A DNA stretch of 64,000 nt from Streptomyces chrestomyceticus JCM 4735 (GCF_003865135.1 NZ_BHZC01000001.1:1364001-1428000); one strand, 5' to 3'. Counted from the first letter of the stretch, positions 46,212 to 55,358 are shown. Program-made: numbers and translations. The notes: generated by a model not told the origin, from the sequence alone.

Positions 46212-47668
46212 GCCGCCTCCTGGGGCAACTGGCCCTGGGGGAAGCCGAGTTCGGTGAGCGCCTCGCGAACGGCGCCGAGGCCGCTGCGAACAGCGCTTTC
46301 CATGGTCGCGGGCCACCCGGTGGCGGTCCACGCACCGGCCAGGTACAGGCCAGGGGTCTGGGTACGGGCGCCGGGCCGCAGCCGGCCGACGCCCGGGGTG
46401 GGGGCGAACGTCGCGGTGCGCTCGCGGGTGACGAAGAAGTCGCGGACGCCGGCGCCGCGCGCGGCGGGCAACAGCCGCTCCAGCTCCGGCAGATAGCGTG
46501 CGCGCAGCTCGGCCACCGGCCGGTCGATGTCGTCCTGCGCGGCGGACTGCGACACGGCCAGGTACTGGCTGCGGGCGCCGCCGGGCAGCGCGGCGAGACC
46601 GGAGGCTTCCGTACGGTCGAAGACCCACTGCACCGGCGAGCCGAGGGCCGCGAAAAATGGCTGCCGCAACACCGGCCGGTCGTAGATGACGTGCAGGTTG
46701 AGGATCGGCGCGGTGCCGATGTCCAGCAGCCGGTCCTGGCCGTCCAGGGTGCCTTCGGGCAGCAGGCCGTGCGTCTCGCGCTGCGGCAGGGCCAGCACGA
46801 CCGTTTTGGCAGTCAGCCGCTCGCGGCCGTGCGGCCCGTTCTCCACCGTCACCTGCCAGGTGCCGTCCTCGGCACGGGACAGGGCGCTCGCGCGGGTGCG
46901 CAGCTCGATGCGGACGCCCGCCTTCTCCAGGGCCTCGCGCGCGAGCGTGTCGTGCACCTCGCCGAGCGGCACCCGGGACCAGCCGATGTCGGCGGCGCCG
47001 TTGTCGGAGAGCAGCCCGGTCTTGAAGACCTTGGCGGCCAGGCCCAGCGACGCGTCACCGGCGCGCGCGTTGAGCGTCGCGACGCCGACCAGGTCCCACA
47101 GCGCCTCGACCGCGCGCGGCGACTGGCCGTGCCGGGCCAGCCAGGAGGCGAAGTCGACGCCGTCCAGCGCGGGGTCCTCGGGGTCGAGCTTCCGCAGGGC
47201 CAGCGCCGCGCGCCCGACGTTCGCCCGCTCGGCGAGCGACAGGTGCGGGTACATGGCCAGGCTCTTCGCCAGGTGCAGCGGTACGGGCAGGGCCGTCCGC
47301 CGCAGCCGCCCCAGCCGCAGGCCGTCGGCGTCCAGCACCGGGACGTCCATCCGGTCCTGGAGGGGCACCAGCGCGCGTCCCCCCACCCGGTCGAGGAACC
47401 AGTCGTACGCGGTGCAGCACCGCAGATAGACGTGCTGACCGTTGTCGACGGTCAGCTCCCCCGCCGCGGACTCGCGGCGGAAGGAGAAGACCAGGCCGCC
47501 CAGCCGGGGCCGGCCCTCGACGAGGGTGACCCGCAGTCCGGCGTCGGCCAACGCCAGCGCCGCCGTGATGCCGGCCAGACCGCCCCCAATGACCACCGCA
47601 GCCGCCCCATCGGGACGGCCTGCTTCCTGTGCATCGTGCCGGTCGGGCCCCATCGGTTCCGATGTCAT
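46208..47668 (-). CDS. hpnE: squalene-forming FAD-dependent desaturase HpnE
   Basis: 486 residues; GGAGGGCGA lies ahead of the ATG. N-terminal FAD-binding fold (AAVVIGGGLAGITAALALAD, VTLVEGRPRLGG), VDNGQHVYLRCCTAYDWFL in the middle, and the C-terminal PGLYLAGAWTATGWPATMES that closes the FAD site, all typical of HpnE. It reduces hydroxysqualene from HpnC to squalene, the last step of the HpnCDE route. It overlaps the downstream prenyl synthase gene by four bases. Confidence 0.94.
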   Translation of the reverse strand: MTSEPMGPDRHDAQEAGRPDGAAAVVIGGGLAGITAALALADAGLRVTLVEGRPRLGGLVFSFRRESAAGELTVDNGQHVYLRCCTAYDWFLDRVGGRALVPLQDRMDVPVLDADGLRLGRLRRTALPVPLHLAKSLAMYPHLSLAERANVGRAALALRKLDPEDPALDGVDFASWLARHGQSPRAVEALWDLVGVATLNARAGDASLGLAAKVFKTGLLSDNGAADIGWSRVPLGEVHDTLAREALEKAGVRIELRTRASALSRAEDGTWQVTVENGPHGRERLTAKTVVLALPQRETHGLLPEGTLDGQDRLLDIGTAPILNLHVIYDRPVLRQPFFAALGSPVQWVFDRTEASGLAALPGGARSQYLAVSQSAAQDDIDRPVAELRARYLPELERLLPAARGAGVRDFFVTRERTATFAPTPGVGRLRPGARTQTPGLYLAGAWTATGWPATMESAVRSGLGAVREALTELGFPQGQLPQEAA

Positions 47669-47786
47669 TCGCCCTCCCTGATTTCTGCCGTCAGGGACGC
47701 AGCGGCCCCGCGGAGGGTTGCCCGCCGCTTGGACCGCCGCAGTGGCCCTGAGCAGGGCTCGTCGCCCTCACCCGGCTCCCGGACCG

Positions 47787-48764
47787 TCATCCGCGCCTCC
47801 TCACGGGCGGCCGTCCCGCCGCCCGGGCCGCCTGCCGGCGGCCGATCGCCCGCGCGTCGAAACCCGACAGTCCGCGCACCGCCACGAACGCCTTCTCCCG
47901 GCCGGGCAGCGAGACCCGGCCGCGCAGCACGGCCTCCGGGTCCGCCGCGATCCGCGACAGGAGACGGTGGTAGATGCCGGCCATGGCGGCGACGCAGGCA
48001 CCGCTGCGCCGGTCGAGCATCGGCAGCAGCCGGAAGCCCTGGTCGAACAGGGCACGGGCACGCCTGACTTCGAAGTGGACCAGTCCGGTGAAGTCCGCGC
48101 CGGGCGGTGGTACCGGACTGTGGAAGCCCACCGTGCAGCCGAACTTGGCGAGGTCGTCGGAGGGGAGATACGTACGGCCGTTTCCCGCGTCCTCGCGAAC
48201 GTCTCTCAGGATATTGGTCAGTTGCAGCGCCAGCCCGAGCGTATCGGCGTACTCGGCGGCGCGTGCGGTGTCCGGCGCGCCGGGTACGGTGCCGAACACT
48301 CCCAGGGAGAGCCGGCCGATGGCCCCGGCGACACAGCGGCAGTAGACCTTCAGCTCGTCCCAGGTCTCGTACGTCTCGCCGCGTACGTCCATCAGGACGC
48401 CGTCGATCAGCTCGTCCAGCCCGTCGAGCGGGATCGGGAAGCGCCGGGCCGCGTCGGCCAGCGCGACCGCCACCGGATCGGTGTCGTCCTCGTCGACCGC
48501 GCCGTCCTTGATGCGGGCGAGCAGGGCCCGGGTCTCCGCCAGCCGCTGCTGCTTGGCGCCGTCCTCCAGCGGGCCGTCGCCGATGTCGTCGACCCGGCGC
48601 GAGAAGGCGTAGAGCGCCGACATGGCCTGCCGCTTGTCGGCCGGCAACAGCCGGATGCCGTAGGCGAAGTTACGTGCCTGCTGCCCGGTCACGGCCTCGC
48701 AGTAACGGTATGCAGCGAGCACCGGCGCGGACGCGTGTGCGATGTCCTCCACGGTCCGACTCAC
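47787..48764 (-). CDS. hpnD: presqualene diphosphate synthase HpnD
   Basis: 325 residues; the GTG at 48764 forms a GTGA overlap with the hpnC stop. It has the squalene/phytoene synthase fold with two Asp-rich motifs, FSRRVDDIGDGPLED and ALQLTNILRDVREDAGNG, then RTYLPSDDLAKFG. HpnD joins two FPP molecules into presqualene diphosphate. The C-terminus is a basic, Arg-rich tail that may bind membrane. It is the second gene of the operon; a 118-base gap follows before hpnE. Confidence 0.94.
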   Translation of the reverse strand: MSRTVEDIAHASAPVLAAYRYCEAVTGQQARNFAYGIRLLPADKRQAMSALYAFSRRVDDIGDGPLEDGAKQQRLAETRALLARIKDGAVDEDDTDPVAVALADAARRFPIPLDGLDELIDGVLMDVRGETYETWDELKVYCRCVAGAIGRLSLGVFGTVPGAPDTARAAEYADTLGLALQLTNILRDVREDAGNGRTYLPSDDLAKFGCTVGFHSPVPPPGADFTGLVHFEVRRARALFDQGFRLLPMLDRRSGACVAAMAGIYHRLLSRIAADPEAVLRGRVSLPGREKAFVAVRGLSGFDARAIGRRQAARAAGRPPVRRRG

Positions 48765-49717
48765 CCCTCTCTTCGCAATGTCGCCCCCACCTCGCGCAGC
48801 AGGCTGAGCTTGGTCGGCTTGGGCGGTCCAGGGAGTACGTCGTGGTCGGCGGCCGCGACCGCCCGGAGTGCGGCGCGTCCGCCGCCGACGAAGCCGGCGA
48901 GCAGCAGCTTGAGCCTGCCGTGGACGCTACCCACCAGCGGGGTGCCTTCATTCAGCAGCGCACGGGCGCGTTCCGCCTCGTACGCGATCAGCGCGCGCAC
49001 CGACGCGCCCCCTGTCGGGGCGGCCAGGTCCGCCTCGGTGACGCCGAAGTGTTTCATGTCCTCGCCGGGGAGGTAGACCCGGTCCCGGCCCAGGTCCTCG
49101 GTGACGTCCTGGAGGTGCTCGACGATCTGCAGCGCGGTGCAGACCGCGTCCGAGCGCCGGACCCGCTCCGGACTGGCGGTGCCGGTGATGCCCAGGACGA
49201 GCCGGCCGACGGGGTTGGCGGACAGCTCGCAGTAGGCGAGCAGGTCGCCGTAGGTCGCGTAGCGGCCGACCCGCTGGTCCTGCCGGTTGGCCTCGATCAG
49301 GCCGAGGAAGGGCTCGGGAGTCAGGCCGCAGCGGCGCACGGTGGGGCCGAGGCGGCGCATCAGGGGGTGCAGCGGTCCGGGGGCGCGGTCGCTGAAGACG
49401 CGGTACAGGTCCGCCTCCAGCGCGTCGAGCAGGGCGAGCGCGTCCTTGCCGTCCCGCTCGGGGTCCAGCCCGAGCCGGGCGGCGTCACCGCCGCCGGGGG
49501 CCAGGTCGCCGTCGCCGATGTCGTCCACGAGACGGGCGAAGCCGTAGACGGCCATCAGGTCCCGGCGCCAGGCGCGCGGCAGGAAGAACGGCGCGACCGG
49601 GAAGTTCTCGTGTGCGGCCTGGTCCGTGACGGTGCGCGACTGCGCGTCGTCCCGGCCGCCGCCCGGCGTCCGGGGCCGGACCAGGACGTCGCGTGCCCGT
49701 GCCATCCCTCGGCTCAC
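48761..49717 (-). CDS. hpnC: hydroxysqualene synthase HpnC
   Basis: 318 residues from GTG 49717; ATG 49705 is the other candidate. The family core starts HENFPVAPFFLPRAWRRDLM, with Asp-rich motif 1 in FARLVDDIGDGDLA and motif 2 region ALQIVEHLQDVTEDLGRDR, then VYLPGEDMKHFG. HpnC turns presqualene diphosphate into hydroxysqualene. It is the first gene of the operon. Its start overlaps the stop of a possible 16-residue leader peptide (49714-49764), so initiation could be coupled to it. Confidence 0.92.
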   Translation of the reverse strand: MSRGMARARDVLVRPRTPGGGRDDAQSRTVTDQAAHENFPVAPFFLPRAWRRDLMAVYGFARLVDDIGDGDLAPGGGDAARLGLDPERDGKDALALLDALEADLYRVFSDRAPGPLHPLMRRLGPTVRRCGLTPEPFLGLIEANRQDQRVGRYATYGDLLAYCELSANPVGRLVLGITGTASPERVRRSDAVCTALQIVEHLQDVTEDLGRDRVYLPGEDMKHFGVTEADLAAPTGGASVRALIAYEAERARALLNEGTPLVGSVHGRLKLLLAGFVGGGRAALRAVAAADHDVLPGPPKPTKLSLLREVGATLRREG

Positions 49718-49764
49718 CGGAGGCTGCCCGGCGCGTTTCGGAGCCGGAGAGTTCCAGTAGCCAT
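49714..49764 (-). CDS. possible 16-residue leader peptide upstream of hpnC
   Basis: An ATG at 49764 lies ten bases after GGGAGG, the best ribosome site in the hopanoid leader. It encodes a 16-residue peptide (MATGTLRLRNAPGSLR) whose TGA overlaps the hpnC GTG start in a GTGA. It may couple translation into hpnC. It could instead be an alternative hpnC N-terminus displaced by a sequence error, or chance. Confidence 0.3.
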   Translation of the reverse strand: MATGTLRLRNAPGSLR

Positions 49765-50129
49765 TGCCGTCACGCCTCCCGTTCTACACCGCCAAGCCAA
49801 AACATCCCATTTCGGACACGCCGCATGACGCGACCCGCCCGATCGGGATCCCGGTCGCCAGGACGGGTACGCATTGCCCGACTTGCGCCACTTGTGCTGT
49901 TCAGTACCCGTACAGCTTACGCCGTACATCTCCTTGGCGTCCGAGGGGGTACCGAACCTCGAAGCAACGATCCGGTCAACATCCATAGGCCATGAACTGT
50001 TCCTGTATCCGGCCGAGTTGACCAGCCGTTAACGATCTCAAGACCGGCACACGACCTTCCGCGGCCGACCCGCGACGATCAACGGCCCCCGCGAGCCGGA
50101 CTCGCGGGGGCCGTGCGGCGCCGGGCGGG
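49765..50129. other. hopanoid operon upstream region
   Basis: The gap between hpnC and the leftward ABC ATPase gene must carry the hopanoid promoter (leftward) and holds the ABC gene's terminator at 50082-50114. A sequence around 49880-49960 is only moderately G+C-rich and has partly repeated GTAC-containing words, but I find no clear -35/-10 or operator. A 90-residue open frame (49714-49986) looks spurious beyond its last 16 codons. Confidence 0.3.
50082..50114 (-). terminator. hairpin terminator after ABC transporter gene
   Basis: A perfect 14-bp stem (50082-50095 with 50101-50114) and a five-base loop, 15 bases beyond the stop of the leftward ABC ATPase gene. Confidence 0.78.
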
Positions 50130-50927
50130 CTACTTGCCCGACTCCTTCTCGTACGCCTTGATCACCTCGTCGGTCGGGCCGTCCATCAGCAGCTCGCCCC
50201 GCTCCAGCCACAGCACCCGGTCGCAGGTGTCCCTGATCGACTTGTTGTTGTGGCTGACCAGGAAGACCGTACCGGCCTCCTTGCGCAGCTCGCGGATGCG
50301 GGCCTCGGAGCGCTTCTGGAACGCCCGGTCACCCGTGGCCAGCGCCTCGTCGATCATCAGGACGTCGTGGTCCTTGGCCGCCGCGATGGAGAAGCGCAGC
50401 CGGGCCGCCATGCCGGACGAGTACGTCCGCATCGGCAGCGAGATGAAGTCGCCCTTCTCGTTGATGCCGGAGAAGTCGACGATCCCCTGGTAGCGCTCGC
50501 GCACCTGCTCGCGGGACATGCCCATCGCCAGGCCGCCGAGCACCACGTTCTTCTCGCCGGTCAGGTCGTTCATCAGGGCCGCGTTCACGCCCAGCAGCGA
50601 CGGCTGGCCGTGCGAGTAGACCCGGCCGCGCTCCGCGGGCAGCAGGCCGGCGACGGCCTTGAGCAGCGTCGACTTGCCGGAGCCGTTCGAGCCGATCAGG
50701 CCGATCGACTCGCCGCGGTAGGCGGTGAAGCTGACGCCCTTGACCGCGTGCACCTCACGCACCCCACCGGAGGGCTTGCGGCGGATGATGCGGTTCAGGG
50801 CCGCGGTGGCGCTGCCCTTGCCCGCTCCGGTGCCGTACACCCGGTACACGATGTGCAGGTCGTCCGCGATCACGGTGGGGACGCGGTTCCCGTCCGCCGT
50901 CTGTACGGCGTCCTCTTGCTCAGCCAC
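50130..50927 (-). CDS. ABC transporter ATP-binding protein, TagH/Wzt-like polymer exporter
   Basis: 265 residues. Walker A is IGSNGSGKSTLLK, the Q-loop region is near SLLGVNAALMND, the signature is YSSGMAARLRF and Walker B is DVLMIDEALATGD, with a switch His in LVSHNN. LLGVNAALMNDLTGEKN and the short C-terminus match ATPases that export teichoic-acid-like polymers or O-antigen (TagH, Wzt without a carbohydrate-binding tail). It overlaps the permease gene by eight bases and ends in a strong hairpin. It probably exports the glycopolymer made by the genes between 51929 and 57148. Confidence 0.9.
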   Translation of the reverse strand: MAEQEDAVQTADGNRVPTVIADDLHIVYRVYGTGAGKGSATAALNRIIRRKPSGGVREVHAVKGVSFTAYRGESIGLIGSNGSGKSTLLKAVAGLLPAERGRVYSHGQPSLLGVNAALMNDLTGEKNVVLGGLAMGMSREQVRERYQGIVDFSGINEKGDFISLPMRTYSSGMAARLRFSIAAAKDHDVLMIDEALATGDRAFQKRSEARIRELRKEAGTVFLVSHNNKSIRDTCDRVLWLERGELLMDGPTDEVIKAYEKESGK

Positions 50928-51858
50928 GGCCGTACCGCTCCTCAGCCTTCCAGAAGTACACGAAGCCGACGACGCCCATCACCAGCGCCCAGCCGACGGC
51001 CAGCGGCCACACGTGCGGGGGCAGCTTGTCGGAGGTGAAGCTGTCGATCAGCGCGAACCGCATCAGGTCGATGAAGACCACGGCCGGGTTGCAGTCCAGC
51101 AGGACGTGCACGAAGCCCGGGATCTTCTTCTCCTTGAGGATCTGGTCGATGCTGAACATCACGCCGGACGCGTACATCCACGTCCGCATGATGAACGGCA
51201 TGAGCTGCGCCAGGTCCGGCGTCTTGCTGCCCAGCCGGGCCATGACCATGGCCAGTCCGGTGTTGAAGACGAACTGGAGCACCAGCGCCGGGATCGCCAG
51301 CAGCCAGGACCAGGTGGGCACCTGTCCGTAGCCCAGCAGGATGAGGACCAGCACGCCCATCGAGAACAGGAGCTGCTGTAGCTGCATCAGGCAGAACGAG
51401 ATGGGCAGGCAGGCGCGCGGGAAGTGCAGGGCGCGCACCAGGCCCAGGTTGCCGGAGACCGCGCGGGTGCCGGCCATCACCGAGCTCTGCGTGAAGGTGA
51501 AGATGAAGACGCCGGTGACCAGGAAGGGCACGTAGTCCGCGACACCGCGGCTGGTGCCGATCAGCAGGCCGAAGATGAGGTAGTAGACGAGCGCGTTCAG
51601 CAGGGGCGTCACCACCTGCCACACCTGGCCCAGCTTCGCCTGGCTGTACTGCGCGGTCAGCTTCGCGCTGGAGAAGGCGCGGATGAAGTGCCGCCGGTCC
51701 CAAAGCTGCCGGACGTACTCCGGCAGGCTGGGCCGCGCCCCGCTCTGCGTGAGCCCGTACTTGCGGGCCAGCTCGGCACGGGACAGCCCGTCGTCGGATG
51801 ATGGCGGGGCACTCATGGCGACCGCACTGTCGTGCGTAGTCTCGCTCACTGTTGACAC
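50920..51858 (-). CDS. ABC-2 type permease, TagG/Wzm-like polymer exporter
   Basis: 312 residues from the GTG at 51858, six bases after GAGGA; a TTG 12 bases upstream is less likely. An amphipathic N-terminal part (YVRQLWDRRHFIRAFSSAKL) precedes about six membrane helices (VVTPLLNALVYYLIFGLLIG, VPFLVTGVFIFTFTQSSVMA, LLFSMGVLVLILLGYG, WSWLLAIPALVLQFVFNTGL, and others). The family exports lipid-linked polysaccharides or teichoic acids with a TagH-type ATPase, which follows with an eight-base overlap. Confidence 0.9.
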   Translation of the reverse strand: MSTVSETTHDSAVAMSAPPSSDDGLSRAELARKYGLTQSGARPSLPEYVRQLWDRRHFIRAFSSAKLTAQYSQAKLGQVWQVVTPLLNALVYYLIFGLLIGTSRGVADYVPFLVTGVFIFTFTQSSVMAGTRAVSGNLGLVRALHFPRACLPISFCLMQLQQLLFSMGVLVLILLGYGQVPTWSWLLAIPALVLQFVFNTGLAMVMARLGSKTPDLAQLMPFIMRTWMYASGVMFSIDQILKEKKIPGFVHVLLDCNPAVVFIDLMRFALIDSFTSDKLPPHVWPLAVGWALVMGVVGFVYFWKAEERYGRG

Positions 51859-51928
51859 TTTCGTCCTCAAGGTGCGCTGCCGGGGCCGTGCCCCGGGTTC
51901 GCGCCTGATGCTCTCAGATCCGAGCTTG

Positions 51929-52801
51929 TCAGATGACGGGAGGGCGGCCCAGCCGGGTCAGTCGCCACACGGTACGCCACTTCATGGGGCGCCGGGGACC
52001 ACCGGACGTGGCCCAGCCCTCCTTGAAGCCGCCCAGCCAGGCACGGAGCGCGGGCCGCGAGGGCCGCCGGGCCAGGGTGAGCAGGAACCAGACACCGAGA
52101 TAGACCGGAACCAGCGGAGCCGGAAGGTTACGGCGGGCCAGCCAGACCCGGTTGCGGGCCACCATACGGTGGTAGACCGCGTGCCGGCTGGGGGCGTGCG
52201 TGGGGTGCAGCAGCACCATGTCCGCGCGGTAGTCGATCATCCAGCCCGCGTCCAGGGCCCGCCAGGCCAGATCGGTCTCCTCATGGGCGTAGAAGAAGTC
52301 GTCGGGCAGCCCGCCGACCTCCTCGAAGACCTTCGTACGGACCGCGTTGGCGCCGCCCAGGAAGGTGGTGACCCGGGAGGACCGCAGCGGGTCGGAGGCC
52401 CGCAGCCGCGGCACGTGCCGGCGCTGGGTCTCCCCCGTCTCCGGGTCCGCGATACGGAAGCTGATGATGCCCAGCTTCTTGTCGCGGGCGAACGCCTCAC
52501 GGCACAGCTCGGCCGTGTCCGCCCGCTCCAGCAGCCCGTCGTCGTCCAGGAACAGCAGCACGTCCACCTCGCTGCCGCCCGGGCCGAACGCCTCGATGCC
52601 GACGTTGCGCCCGGCGGGGATGCCGACGTTCTCCGGCAGCTCCACGGTCCGTACGCCCTCGGGCAGCGCCGGCAGCGGCGAACCGTTGCCGACGACCACG
52701 ACCTCGATCGGGTCGCCGTGCTGCTTGGCGACCGAGTCGAGCAGGGCGCGCAGCTCCTCGGGGCGGTTGCCCATGGTCAGGACGACGGCGCCGACCTTCA
52801 T
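51929..52801 (-). CDS. family 2 glycosyltransferase
   Basis: 290 residues. GT-A fold: KVGAVVLTMGNRPEELRALL, VVVVGNGSPLPALP, GIPAGRNVGIEAF, and LLFLDDDGLLE holding the DxD metal-binding motif; EVGGLPDDFFYAHEETDLAW holds the ED catalytic region typical of rhamnosyl-type GT2 enzymes. The C-terminal ~50 residues are basic with one hydrophobic stretch, suggesting membrane association. It lies 14 bases downstream of the CDP-alcohol transferase gene and probably adds a sugar to the phospho-polyol product before ABC export. The sugar is unknown. Confidence 0.88.
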   Translation of the reverse strand: MKVGAVVLTMGNRPEELRALLDSVAKQHGDPIEVVVVGNGSPLPALPEGVRTVELPENVGIPAGRNVGIEAFGPGGSEVDVLLFLDDDGLLERADTAELCREAFARDKKLGIISFRIADPETGETQRRHVPRLRASDPLRSSRVTTFLGGANAVRTKVFEEVGGLPDDFFYAHEETDLAWRALDAGWMIDYRADMVLLHPTHAPSRHAVYHRMVARNRVWLARRNLPAPLVPVYLGVWFLLTLARRPSRPALRAWLGGFKEGWATSGGPRRPMKWRTVWRLTRLGRPPVI

Positions 52802-52815
52802 CTCGCGCGCCCCCG

Positions 52816-53594
52816 TCACTTGAGCCTGCTGGAGGCGAGGATGGACACCAGGTGGAGCAGCGTCTGGAGGAGCGCGATACCGGCCATCACCGCGACGCCG
52901 AGCCGCGAGAAGAACAGGTCGCCCCGTACCGCGTCCACGACCGCCAGGAGCAGGATCACCAGCGACGCCTCGATGCCGAGGATCAGCCGGTGGAACTTGA
53001 GCGCGGCGGCGGCCTTGCGGGCCAGCGCCATGCCGGACGAGCGCGGCTCGGACGCGGCCTCCTTGACCGGCGGCAGTCCGCCCTGGTGGCGGGCGACGCC
53101 GACCAGGTCGGTCTCGGCCTTGATCAGGATCGCGCCGAGGGCGGCCAGGGTGCCCAGGAAGGCCCACAGCCAGTCGATCCGCCCGGAGCCCCACAGGTCG
53201 GCGGCACGCAGTCCGAAGCCGACCAGTACGGCGGCGTCGGTGAGGTAGGCACCGACCCGGTCCAGGTAGACCCCGCCGAGCGAGAACTGCTTCTTCCAGC
53301 GGGCCACCTCGCCGTCGACGCAGTCGAGCAGCAGGTAGAGCTGGACCATCACCACCCCGAGGACGGCCCCCAGATCCCCGGCACCAGCAGGGCCGGGGCC
53401 GCGAGGACACCGCAGAGGGTCATCACATAGGTGAGCTGGTTCGGCGTGATCCTGGTGTTCACCAGGTACCGGTCGCAGCGCAGCGAGATTTCCCGCATGT
53501 AGAGGCGACCGGCCCAGTGCTCACCGCTGCGTCGGTCCTTGACACCCGCGGGGTGCACGACCGGGCGGAGTTCAGCTACGGACGGCTTGTGCAT
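52816..53594 (-). pseudogene. CDP-alcohol phosphatidyltransferase, apparent single-base frameshift
   Basis: Two frames together make one ~258-residue protein. The N-terminal part (HKPSVAELRPVVHPAGVKDR, then ITPNQLTYVMTLCGVLAAPALL) starts at ATG 53594 and stops at 53349. The rest (VMVQLYLLLDCVDGEVARW) continues to 52816 in the next frame. One extra base in the C run at 53367-53371 (plus strand) joins them as GIWGAVLGVVMVQLYLL. The CDP-alcohol motif D..DG..AR........G...D is present, but its last Asp, the proposed base, reads Ala (GVYLDRVGAYLTD), with an Asp four residues later. It likely transfers a phospho-alcohol to a polyol or lipid. Its start overlaps the upstream gene by 23 bases. Confidence 0.77.
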
Positions 53595-54633
53595 AGTCGG
53601 CGTATGCGTCCCTGATCTGGTCGGTGGACAGGTCGAGGTGTTCGAGGATCGTGTAGCGGCCGGGGCGGGTCCGCGGCGCGTAGGCGACGGCCTCGACGAA
53701 CTCTTCGTCGCTGAAGCCGATCTCGCCGGGCGTCACCGGCAGGCCGTGCCGCCGCAGCACCTCGATCATCAGCCCGCAGGTCTCCTTGTCCCCGCGCAGG
53801 TGCGTGGCGAAGGCGGCGCCGAGGCCGCACTGCTCGCCGTGGCTCGCCGCCCGCTTGGGGTAGAGGAGGTCGAAGGCGTGGTTGATCTCGTGGCAGGCGC
53901 CGGAGGCCGGACGGCTGTCGCCGGCCACCGACATCGAGATGCCGGTGAGGACCAGGCCCTCGGCCAGCACCTGGAGGAAGCCGTCGTCGCCGACGCCGCC
54001 GGGGTGGCGCAGCACGGCCTCGCCGGCCTGGCGTGCCATGGCGGCGGCCAGCCCGTCGATGTCCTCGCCGGTCTCGCGGTGCGACAGCTCCCAGTCCGCG
54101 ACGGCGGAGATGTTGGAGATGGCGTCGCCGATCCCGGACCGGACGAAGCGGACCGGGGCCTCCCGGATGACGTCGAGGTCGATCACCACGGCGATCGGGT
54201 TGGGCACGCCGTAGGAGCCGCGGCCCGCGTCGTTGTCGAGGGTGGCCACCGGCGAGCACAGGCCGTCGTGCGACAGGTTCGTCGCGACGGCGACCAGCGG
54301 CAGGCCGATACGGGCCGCCGCGTACTTCGCACAGTCGATGATCTTGCCGCCGCCGAGGCCCACCACCGCGTCGTAGTGGCCCTTCTTCATGGCGTCGCCG
54401 AGCTTGATCGCGTCGTCCAGCGTGCCGCCGCCGACCTCGTACCAGTCGGCGCCGGGCAGCGCGGGGGCCAGCCGCTCCCGCAGCCGGGCGCCCGAACCGC
54501 CGCTGATCGCGACGGCGAGCTTCCCGGACGCGGAGATGCGCTGATCGGCCAGCAGGCCCGCCAGGTCGTCCAGTGCGCCGGCGCTGATGTCGACGACGAC
54601 CGGGGACGGAATGAGGCGGGTCAGTACCGGCAT
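53572..54633 (-). CDS. sn-glycerol-1-phosphate dehydrogenase-like enzyme (AraM/EgsA family)
   Basis: 353 residues of the iron-containing alcohol dehydrogenase superfamily, in the glycerol-1-phosphate dehydrogenase branch: YDAVVGLGGGKIIDCAKYAA (the GGGxxxDxxK NAD(P)-binding loop), VAVATNLSHDGLCSPVATL, and metal ligands Asp in SGIGDAISN and His in ASGACHEINHAFD and ASHGEQCG. Such enzymes reduce dihydroxyacetone phosphate to sn-glycerol-1-phosphate, the archaeal stereoisomer, also made by Bacillus AraM. It neighbours a cytidylyltransferase and two CDP-alcohol transferases, so it probably supplies a polyol phosphate head group. It overlaps the nucleotidyltransferase gene by 13 bases. Confidence 0.85.
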   Translation of the reverse strand: MPVLTRLIPSPVVVDISAGALDDLAGLLADQRISASGKLAVAISGGSGARLRERLAPALPGADWYEVGGGTLDDAIKLGDAMKKGHYDAVVGLGGGKIIDCAKYAAARIGLPLVAVATNLSHDGLCSPVATLDNDAGRGSYGVPNPIAVVIDLDVIREAPVRFVRSGIGDAISNISAVADWELSHRETGEDIDGLAAAMARQAGEAVLRHPGGVGDDGFLQVLAEGLVLTGISMSVAGDSRPASGACHEINHAFDLLYPKRAASHGEQCGLGAAFATHLRGDKETCGLMIEVLRRHGLPVTPGEIGFSDEEFVEAVAYAPRTRPGRYTILEHLDLSTDQIRDAYADYAQAVRS

Positions 54634-55358
54634 GCGATCTCACGGCCCTTCGCGAGGTCGTCGTGGTTGTCGATCTCGACCCACGCGACCTCGCCGATGG
54701 GCGCCACGTCCACCTGGAAGCCGCGGTTGACCAGCTCCTGGTAGCCGTCCTCGTAGTACAGGTCGGGGTCGCGCTCGAAGGTGGTCTTCAGCGCGTCCGC
54801 GAGCTCCTCGGCGGCCGAGCCCTCGATGAGGGTGACGCCGATGTACTCACCGGTGGCCTCGGCGGGGTCCATCAGCTTGGTGATCTTCTGGACGCCCTTG
54901 TCCGGGTCCACGACGACCTTCATCTCCTCGTCGGCCAGGTTCTTGACCGTGTCCAGCGCGAGGATGATCTTCTTGCCGTCGCCGCGGGCGGCCAGCAGCG
55001 TGCGCTCGACGGAGACCGGGTGCACGGTGTCACCGTTGGCGAGGATCACGTCGTGCTTGATCGCGTCCCGACCGCACCACAGGGAGTAGGCGTTGTTCCA
55101 CTCCTCGGCCTTGTCGTTGTCGATGAGCGTGAGCTTGAGGCCGTACTTGGCCTCCAGCGCCGCCTTGCGCTCGTACACGGCCTCCTTGCGGTAGCCGACG
55201 ATGATCGCGACCTCGGTCAGGCCGATCTCGGCGAAGTTGCCGAGCGTCAGGTCCAGGATGGTCGTGTCACCGTCCACCGGCACCAGGGCCTTGGGCAGAG
55301 TGTCGGTGTAGGGACGCAGACGCCGTCCGGCGCCGGCGGCCAGCACGAGGCCGATCAT
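54621..55358 (-). CDS. nucleotidyltransferase, cytidylyltransferase-like
   Basis: 245 residues. The signature LVLAAGAGRRLRPYTDTLPK, VGYRKEAVY, WNNAYSLWCGRDAI and LANGDTVH, with a C-terminal EVAWVEIDNHDDLAKG, places it among sugar-phosphate and choline/inositol-phosphate nucleotidyltransferases (LicC/IPCT-like). The NNAYSLW element is typical of the cytidylyltransferase subgroup. It likely activates an alcohol phosphate as its CDP derivative for the CDP-alcohol transferases on either side. ATGA overlap with the DUF5941 gene stop; tight operon. Confidence 0.87.
   Translation of the reverse strand: MIGLVLAAGAGRRLRPYTDTLPKALVPVDGDTTILDLTLGNFAEIGLTEVAIIVGYRKEAVYERKAALEAKYGLKLTLIDNDKAEEWNNAYSLWCGRDAIKHDVILANGDTVHPVSVERTLLAARGDGKKIILALDTVKNLADEEMKVVVDPDKGVQKITKLMDPAEATGEYIGVTLIEGSAAEELADALKTTFERDPDLYYEDGYQELVNRGFQVDVAPIGEVAWVEIDNHDDLAKGREIACRY

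Noticed and set aside
49714..49986. 90-residue frame upstream of hpnC as a real gene
   Set aside because: No ribosome site for its first ATG and no normal codon bias; only the final 16 codons have a good site.
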